Below, piece after piece: positions 5,497-10,659 of a DNA stretch of 10,659 bases; positions within the stretch are counted from its first letter, which is position 1; each line of letters begins with the position of its first letter. The DNA is from Defluviitaleaceae bacterium (GTDB lineage Bacteria; Bacillota; Clostridia; Lachnospirales; WRAX01): NCBI GenBank assembly GCA_009781815.1, contig WQVB01000024.1, positions 1-10,659 on the forward strand, read 5' to 3'. A program made the position numbers and the translations under genes. The notes beneath the pieces are model-generated. The model was not told the origin of the DNA. It made no database searches and saw only the letters and a list, made by a program, of their open reading frames with translations.

Positions 5497-6309
5497 CTAT
5501 TTTGCCCAGTTTTTAAAGGCTTTTTCTATGGCGGTGATGGCTTGGTAAAAAAGAGCCGCAAGCAGGCACAAAATCACAATAGACATCATCACCATATCAA
5601 GCCTAAAAATTTGGCTGCCGTATACTATTAAGAAACCAAGGCCAGCTTGAGCCACTAAAAACTCCCCTACAATAACCCCTACAAAAGATAGGCCAATGTT
5701 GATTTTAAGGGCATTTATCATATCTGGAATAGCGGCAGGGAAAACGACTTTCGTAAAGGTTTGTGCCTTGCTGCCACCAAAGCTTTTTATCAACTTTATC
5801 TTCTCTTCCTCCACCTGAAGAAAGCCTGTGAGGATGTTTAAAACAGCCACCACAACGGAGATGAGAAGGGCAGTAACCACAATGGCTCGAGGGTTGTTGC
5901 CAACCCACACGATGATGATGGGGGCTAAGGCTGTTTTGGGCAGGGCGTTGAAGATGACTAGATAAGAGCTTAAAACACGGCGGGCAAACTCCCTAGACCA
6001 CAGCCATGTGGCTATAACAAAGCCTAAAAGGGTGCCTGCCACAAAGGATATTAAAACCTGAGAGGTGGTTGCCCACACATGGTGCAAAAGCTCGCCGTTT
6101 GAGAGCATTTGGGTAAACATACGCCACATGCGGGAGGGGGAGCTAAAAATAAAGGCTTCTATCCACCCAAAGTGAGAGGCTGCCTCCCACAGGGCAAAAA
6201 AAGCTATTAAAATAGATATTTGCAAGATGATAACAAGGGCAGATTTTCGTTTTTCTCCTTTTAAAAACCTTGCATGCTCTTTGGTGTGATTTTGTGTTTT
6301 TTTAGACAT
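5497..6309 (-). CDS. ABC importer permease, NitT/TauT/Ssu type
   Basis: This 270-residue inner-membrane permease has about six membrane segments. The SsuC/TauC/ThiX-type pattern is visible: an early FALWEAASHFGWI segment, FSSPS, an A-L-P-K-T-A-L-A-P stretch, and the cytoplasmic EAA-type loop (IKSFGGSKAQTFTKVVFPAAIPDMINAL) that docks on the ATPase. Known substrates in this family include sulfonates, taurine, nitrate/bicarbonate, and pyrimidine or thiamine precursors; the sequence does not decide. The ATG is one base after the ATPase stop codon, with GGGAGGAG about 12 nt upstream. It forms an operon with the ATPase and ends at a terminator. No periplasmic-type binding protein gene accompanies it in the window. 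Confidence 0.92.
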   Translation of the reverse strand: MSKKTQNHTKEHARFLKGEKRKSALVIILQISILIAFFALWEAASHFGWIEAFIFSSPSRMWRMFTQMLSNGELLHHVWATTSQVLISFVAGTLLGFVIATWLWSREFARRVLSSYLVIFNALPKTALAPIIIVWVGNNPRAIVVTALLISVVVAVLNILTGFLQVEEEKIKLIKSFGGSKAQTFTKVVFPAAIPDMINALKINIGLSFVGVIVGEFLVAQAGLGFLIVYGSQIFRLDMVMMSIVILCLLAALFYQAITAIEKAFKNWAK

Positions 6310-6310
6310 T

Positions 6311-7051
6311 TTACTTTAGCTCCTCCCATATTTTTTCAAAATATTTAGGGAAGAGGGGAGAGTTTCGCCTAAAATCTTCCCCACATTCTATATCAATTTT
6401 GTGGATGTTTTTGACGGTCGCTGGCCTGTGGCTTAAAATAACCACACGGTCGCTTAGGGTTATGGCCTCGGCTATGTCGTGGGTTACCAAGATGGAGGTT
6501 ACACCCTCTTTTTCTAAAATATCTCGCACCTCACCACTTACGTTTATGCGGGTTTGATAATCTAATGCCGAAAAAGGTTCATCTAAAAGGAGGATTTTTG
6601 GGTGTGTGGCTAAAGTGCGTATAAGAGCTGCCCGTTGACGCATGCCGCCAGAAAGCTCGGCAGGCTTATGCTTTTTAAACTCACCTAAGCCATACTTTTC
6701 TAAAAGGGAATGGGCATAGGCTACGTTTTCATCCGTCAGCTTTTTTTGCACCTCAAGCCCCAAAAGCACATTAGACAAGATGCTCCGCCAGGGCAGCAGC
6801 TGGTCTTTTTGAAACATATAGCCTATATGGTTTTTATCTACAAAAACCTTACCCCTCGTGGGTTGCAAAAGCCCCGAGATTATAGACAGCAGGGTAGACT
6901 TGCCGCAGCCTGAAGGGCCAATAATGCTTACAAACTCGCCCTTGTATATATCTAAATTTATATCAGAAATCGCTAGGGTCTCCCCCTCTAGGGAGTGATA
7001 ATTTAGCGACACGCCTCGCATTTTTACAATTGGCTCTATATCTATTTTCAC
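6311..7051 (-). CDS. ABC importer ATPase, NitT/TauT/Ssu type
   Basis: This 246-residue nucleotide-binding subunit powers the adjoining permease at the cytoplasmic face of the membrane. All catalytic elements are present: Walker A GPSGCGKST (45-53), Q-loop Q81, signature LSGGM (133-137), Walker B ILLLDEP (153-159) with the D-loop SALD, and the H-loop histidine H191. The sequence pattern (GYMFQKDQLLPWRS, ALIRTLATHPKILLLDEPFSALD) is typical of the nitrate/sulfonate/taurine group. The chosen ATG follows AGGTG closely; an internal ATG at codon 11 has no ribosome site. It is first in a two-gene operon and divergent from the aminopeptidase. No convincing promoter was found on this strand. A TATGAT at 7092-7097 lacks a matching -35. 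Confidence 0.95.
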   Translation of the reverse strand: MKIDIEPIVKMRGVSLNYHSLEGETLAISDINLDIYKGEFVSIIGPSGCGKSTLLSIISGLLQPTRGKVFVDKNHIGYMFQKDQLLPWRSILSNVLLGLEVQKKLTDENVAYAHSLLEKYGLGEFKKHKPAELSGGMRQRAALIRTLATHPKILLLDEPFSALDYQTRINVSGEVRDILEKEGVTSILVTHDIAEAITLSDRVVILSHRPATVKNIHKIDIECGEDFRRNSPLFPKYFEKIWEELK

Positions 7052-7120
7052 CTAAACACCTCATCAAAATTAAGCTGAAAACCTATAGGTCATCATATTA
7101 AAAATGAGGACGTCTGGTGC

Positions 7121-7149
7121 TTGACTATGGCTGGTTTATTTGGTATGAT
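7121..7149 (+). promoter_or_regulatory. Sigma-A-type promoter for the aminopeptidase gene
   Basis: TTGACT (7121-7126) and TATGAT (7144-7149) are separated by 17 bp. The predicted start point, 6-7 bp after the -10, falls at 7155-7157, on the ATG of the aminopeptidase. The mRNA would therefore be leaderless or nearly so. Confidence 0.8.
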
Positions 7150-7155
7150 AGGGCT

Positions 7156-8212
7156 ATGAATAGATTGCAAAAATATGCCGAAAAAACAATAAAACATGGG
7201 GCTAATTTGCAGCTTGGCGATAGGCTTGTTATTTGGTATACCCATGAGGAAGCTTCACATTTTGCTGATGTGCTGATTGACGAGGCAAAAAAAGGCTGGA
7301 GCTTTAGAGGTTTTAACTTGCTTTGGCGATGAGATTGACAATCACAAAGATGAGACTTACAAGCTTATATGGATTTATGTGCCTGACCTTGAAGGGGAAA
7401 GTCAGCTTAAAATGCTTCATATACCTTGGGTGTTGGCTTCCTTCCCATCATCCGAGTGGGCTGTGAAGGTTTTTCATAGTGCTAGGGATGAAGGCGAAGC
7501 TTTAGAGTTGATGTGGGATGTTCTCGAAAAGGCTTTAAGGCTTGATGAGGATTGGCAAGAGCATGCATATAATTTGCAAAACAAGGCACAGGGCTTGACA
7601 AAGCTTGATTTAAAGCAACTTCACTTTAAAAATAGATTAGGCACAGATTTGAAAATAGACCTGCCCAGCGGCGAGAAGTGGATGAGCTGCACCCATAAGG
7701 ATGCACATGGCAATGTATACCTAACAAACATCCCCACGGAAGAGGTGTTTGTATCGCCTTTAAAGCTAGGTGCTAGCGGGGTTGTGCATGCCACCAAGCC
7801 TATGGTGTATGCGGGAGAGACTATAGAGGGCTTTTGGCTTCGCTTTGAGCAGGGCAAAGCTGTGGAATATGACGCTGACAAGGGCTTGGATGCTTTGGAG
7901 AGCTTGCTTGAAAGTGATGAAGGGGCAAAATATTTAGGAGAGGTGGCTTTGGTGCCACACTCTACATCTATATCACAGCTGGGCATCACTTGGTTTGACA
8001 CGTCTTTTGATGAGAATGCCTCTTGCCACTTGGCTTTAGGTTATGCTTATTCAAGTGGAGATGGTGCAAATAAATCTAGTATCCATCAAGATTTTATGAT
8101 AGGGTCTGAGTGTATGGATGTGATGGGTATTACGCAAAGTGGTGAAAGCGTTGTGCTGTTTAAAAATGGCGAGTGGGTGCAGGCTGACCCATTACAGCAA
8201 ACATCATCCTGA
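7156..8212 (+). pseudogene. M29-family aminopeptidase (PepS/AmpS-like), frameshifted
   Basis: M29 enzymes are cytosolic metal-dependent aminopeptidases. The N-terminus (MNRLQKYAEKTIKHGANLQ) reads from ATG 7156 until an A7 run at 7287-7293, after which that frame stops at 7330-7332. The rest (AGALEVLTCFGDE...) continues in another frame to 8212. Removing one A restores a single chain of about 351 residues (EAKKAGALEV), as the family expects. The metal-site regions all survive downstream: NIPTEEVFVSP, GEVALVPHS, ENASCHLALG and HQDFMIGSE. The stretch between the N-terminal domain and WAVKVF looks several tens of residues shorter than usual, so an internal deletion is also possible. No ribosome site precedes the ATG, in line with the overlapping promoter. 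Alternatives are a sequencing error in the homopolymer, or rescue by transcriptional slippage on A7. The last residues (after KNGEWV) look like an added tail. Confidence 0.85.
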
Positions 8213-8242
8213 TCAAGACTTGTAGCGAAACAACTGCAGCAC

Positions 8243-8342
8243 TCGTCATCCTGAGCTTGACTCAGGATCTAATTGGAGCAGGGCAGGCCTTGTTGGATAT
8301 GCACTAGCCCGCATAGATCCTGAGTCAAGCTCAGGATGACGA
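8243..8342. repeat. Palindromic repeat element, copy D
   Basis: Arms 8243-8271 and 8314-8342 are a perfect 29-bp inverted repeat around a 42-bp spacer. The arm hairpin is CCTGAG/CTCAGG where copies A and C have CCCGTG/CACGGG, so both strands of the stem changed together. The spacer keeps the TAATTGG, CAGGG and CACTA landmarks. It lies between the aminopeptidase end and repeat E. Confidence 0.9.
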
Positions 8343-8368
8343 CTAGGAGTTAATTTCGGAACAGGTCT

Positions 8369-8492
8369 ATTGCGGGCTTGATCCGTAATCTCGCTTATAC
8401 TAATTGCTAAAAAGCAGCAATCACAAACCTGGAGATTGCGGATCAAGTCTCACCCGAAGAGTAGGGCTCGACCAAGGGTCCGCAATTACGAG
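8369..8492. repeat. Compound palindromic repeat element, copy E
   Basis: The left arm CTTGATCCGTAATCTC (8377-8392) pairs with GAGATTGCGGATCAAG (8432-8447), with one G-T pair. Between them is a small hairpin TTGCT/AGCAgCAA. The right part, 8434-8492, repeats 2529-2585 of copy B with only a few substitutions, including an interruption CTCACCCGAAGAG, then AGGGCTCGACCAAGGG, inside the palindrome. Further right, TGCGGGATGACGGTGTTG (about 8525-8542) looks like the remnant of a family-A right arm. The rest of the 384-bp gap before polC holds nothing else I can support. Confidence 0.8.
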
Positions 8493-8596
8493 CTTAAGTG
8501 ATTGGTGAATTAGTTTGACGTGAATGCGGGATGACGGTGTTGAGTTGATTTTACTAAAAGCCTAATGATAGCATTACAAGAAAGGGATAAAGGTAT

Positions 8597-10659
8597 ATGG
8601 ATAAACTGTTTGGCAAGGTGTTTGAAAAGTTGAGCGTGCCGACCAATTTGCAAAGCTCTTTGAGGGATGTTTATGTTGAGGATGTTTTTTTTGCATCTGA
8701 AAGCAAAGAGCTTAAAATAAAGCTGCGTGGAAAGGAAGATGTGCCTCAAGATGCCCTAGACGAGCTTAAAGCTTGCCTAAAAGCCGAGCTTGATATGATA
8801 GGGGATGTGTGCATAACCATGACCGTATCTGGAGGGGTGCCACCTTGGGAGGAGATGCCAAAGCCTACTCCACGCCCTGCAGCCACCTTTTCTAACGGCA
8901 ACGGAAACGGCAATGGTGGTGGCGGCTATCAATCTAAAAGACCTGCAACATTTTCAAATATATCAGGAGATATTCGCCCTTTGAAAGAAAACTTTGCCGA
9001 AAACGATGAAGTTGTAGTGAATGGGCGTGTTTTTCGTGTGGAAGATAGAGAGCTTCGCAATAATAAGATAATGGTTTCGATGGATATAACCGACAACGAG
9101 GGTGCTATGTCTTTAAAATATTTTGTAGACAAGGCAAAATATAAAGACGAGAAGGATTTGTTGAAGAAAGGCAGCATTATAAAGGCTGCTGGCAAGGTGG
9201 AGTTTGACAAATATGCTGGCGAGCTTAATATATTGGTGGGCAAGATAGCCCCAAGCCACCTTGAAGAAGAAAAGAGGGTGGATGAGGCTGAAACAAAGAG
9301 GGTAGAGCTTCATTTACATACAAATATGTCTCAGGTTGATGGGGTTACGTCTGTTGATGATTTTATTAAACGTGCGGCGGAGTGGGGGCATAAAGCCATT
9401 GCCATTACCGACCACGGCGTGGTGCAGGCCTTTCCTGATGCTCTTAAAGCGTCGAAAAAGCACGGGGTAAAGGTGCTTTATGGGGTAGAGGCCTATGTGG
9501 TGGATGATTTGGCGGTAAATATCGCCCAGAGGCCTAGAAATGCAAAGCTAAGCGATAATTTTGTTATTTTTGACCTAGAAACAACGGGTCTAAGCCGTGA
9601 AAACAACACCATTATCGAGATTGGTGCGGTAAAGATGAAAGACGGCAAGCTGGGGGAGCGTTTTCACGCTTTTGTTGACCCACAAGTGCCGCTGCCGCCA
9701 AAGATTATAGAGCTTACAAACATCACCGATGATATGTTAGAAGGCAAGCCCCTGCTTGAAGAGATGCTGCCCCAGTTTATGGAGTTTATTGGAGAAGACA
9801 CCCTGGTTGCCCACAATGCGGATTTTGACATGGGCTTTTTGGAGTATAACGGGCGAAAAATGGGCTACCCTGTAGATAACCCTTATTTATGCACCCTTCA
9901 GCTTTCAAGGGCTTTGTTGCCAAACCTGCACCGCCATGGCTTGGCGGCTATGTCAAAGCATTATGAGGTAGAGCTTGAAAACCACCATAGAGCCGACGCA
10001 GACGCCGCTGCCCTTGCACAAATCTTTGCAAAGCAAATTGAGGTTTTAAAACTGCGGGATATAGAGACGTTGGATATGATAAACCTGCGATATTCTAAAG
10101 ATATCGACCCAAAAACCCTACGCCCAAAGCACGCTACCATACTTGTGCAAAGCCAAGCTGGCATGCGAAACCTCTATGAGCTTATTTCTCTTTCTCATAT
10201 TAAATATTTTAACCGCTGGCCTCGCATCCCTAAAAGCCACTTAATCCGCCTGCGGGAGGGGCTTATTTTAGGCACGGCTTGCTCTCAAGGGGCATTGCAC
10301 ACAGCGGTGCGAGAAAACCATAGTGATGAGCAAATTGAAGAAGTGGCAAAATTTTATGATTTTTTTGAGATACACCCCATCGCTAACGACGCATATATGG
10401 TGAAAAACGGCGATGTTGAAAGCCAAGAGCAGCTTGTAGACATTAACAAAAAAATTATAGAGATAGGCGAAAGGTATGAAAAGCCCGTTGTGGCAGCGTC
10501 AGACGTGCATTTTTTAGAGCCTGATGATGCTATATACCGCACCATCATCATGGCGGGCAATGGCTTTAAAGATGCTGATGAACAGCCGCCCCTATACTTT
10601 AAAACCACAGGTGAGATGCTTGAGGATTTTGCCTATCTAGGTGAAGATAGGGCATATGA
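8597..10659 (+). CDS. polC: DNA polymerase III alpha subunit, PolC type (5' part)
   Basis: PolC is the essential replicative polymerase of low-GC Gram-positives, with a built-in 3'-5' proofreading exonuclease. The gene runs off the window after 687 complete codons, about half of a typical PolC (around 1430 residues). Order seen: a short N-terminal domain (1 to about 90); a Gly/Asn-rich linker (NGNGNGNGGGG, near 98-110); an OB-fold domain (about 133-230); PHP part one with HLHTNMS (239-245) and ITDHGVVQAF (270-279); an inserted exonuclease with D326-L-E328-T-T-G, N-A-D-F-D411 and HHRADAD469; then PHP part two (ATILVQSQAGMRNLYELISLSHI...). The start is ATG 8597, after AAAGG; an in-frame stop at 8588-8590 excludes a longer form. 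The exonuclease motif lies about 100 residues nearer the N-terminus than in Bacillus PolC, so the N-terminal domain is compact. No strong promoter was found; upstream are repeats D and E. Confidence 0.96.
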   Translation, partial: MDKLFGKVFEKLSVPTNLQSSLRDVYVEDVFFASESKELKIKLRGKEDVPQDALDELKACLKAELDMIGDVCITMTVSGGVPPWEEMPKPTPRPAATFSNGNGNGNGGGGYQSKRPATFSNISGDIRPLKENFAENDEVVVNGRVFRVEDRELRNNKIMVSMDITDNEGAMSLKYFVDKAKYKDEKDLLKKGSIIKAAGKVEFDKYAGELNILVGKIAPSHLEEEKRVDEAETKRVELHLHTNMSQVDGVTSVDDFIKRAAEWGHKAIAITDHGVVQAFPDALKASKKHGVKVLYGVEAYVVDDLAVNIAQRPRNAKLSDNFVIFDLETTGLSRENNTIIEIGAVKMKDGKLGERFHAFVDPQVPLPPKIIELTNITDDMLEGKPLLEEMLPQFMEFIGEDTLVAHNADFDMGFLEYNGRKMGYPVDNPYLCTLQLSRALLPNLHRHGLAAMSKHYEVELENHHRADADAAALAQIFAKQIEVLKLRDIETLDMINLRYSKDIDPKTLRPKHATILVQSQAGMRNLYELISLSHIKYFNRWPRIPKSHLIRLREGLILGTACSQGALHTAVRENHSDEQIEEVAKFYDFFEIHPIANDAYMVKNGDVESQEQLVDINKKIIEIGERYEKPVVAASDVHFLEPDDAIYRTIIMAGNGFKDADEQPPLYFKTTGEMLEDFAYLGEDRAY

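Noticed and set aside
7285..7300. Programmed -1 ribosomal frameshift at the A7 run
   Set aside because: A -1 slip leads to the wrong frame. The family reading requires +1 or loss of one A.
8246..8446. Open frame of 66 codons on the minus strand
   Set aside because: It lies entirely in repeats D and E and has no ribosome site or recognisable protein pattern.
8510..10608. Several minus-strand open frames over polC
   Set aside because: They are opposite-frame shadows of the clearly coding polC, with no protein-like pattern.

Overview
The window looks like chromosomal DNA of a low-to-moderate GC Firmicute, most likely class Clostridia. The evidence is a PolC-type replicative polymerase (a Gram-positive hallmark), the gene order rpmE - DUF1385 (YqhQ-like) - prmC, strong sigma-A-like promoters (TTGACA/TATAAT type), AGGAGG ribosome sites, and a YedF-like / C_GCAxxG_C_C gene set typical of anaerobes. 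I cannot name the genus.

Layout, left to right. (1) 1-2400, minus strand: a housekeeping block. rpmE has its own promoter and terminator. DUF1385 and prmC overlap, and prmC ends inside a palindromic repeat. (2) 2405-2624: a compound inverted-repeat element. (3) 2647-5236, minus strand: a four-gene operon reading from a TTGACA-17-TATAGT promoter through a roughly 250-nt structured leader that ends in an intrinsic terminator. The genes are a stand-alone YedF C-terminal-like (DsrE-type) protein, two paralogous cysteine-rich C_GCAxxG_C_C proteins and a TDT-family membrane transporter. (4) 5271-5398: another repeat. (5) 5451-7051, minus strand: an ABC importer ATPase and permease of the NitT/TauT/Ssu type, with no substrate-binding protein gene visible, followed by a terminator. 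(6) 7121-8212, plus strand: an M29-family aminopeptidase gene broken by one extra A in an A7 run; its promoter lies so close that the mRNA would be leaderless. (7) 8243-8492: two more repeats. (8) 8597 to the window end, plus strand: the first 687 codons of polC.

The most interesting part is region 3. It looks like a transcriptionally attenuated operon for sulfur, selenium or redox chemistry. A sulfurtransferase-like protein and two Cys-rich putative redox proteins are co-translated or closely spaced with an anion-type transporter, all behind an RNA leader I do not recognise as a known riboswitch class. One loop-side segment of the leader is complementary to the terminator's 5' arm, which suggests a switch. 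The repeats form the second theme. Three copies (A, C, D) have the same geometry (inverted arms around a spacer of exactly 42 bp), and paired changes in the arms keep the hairpins.
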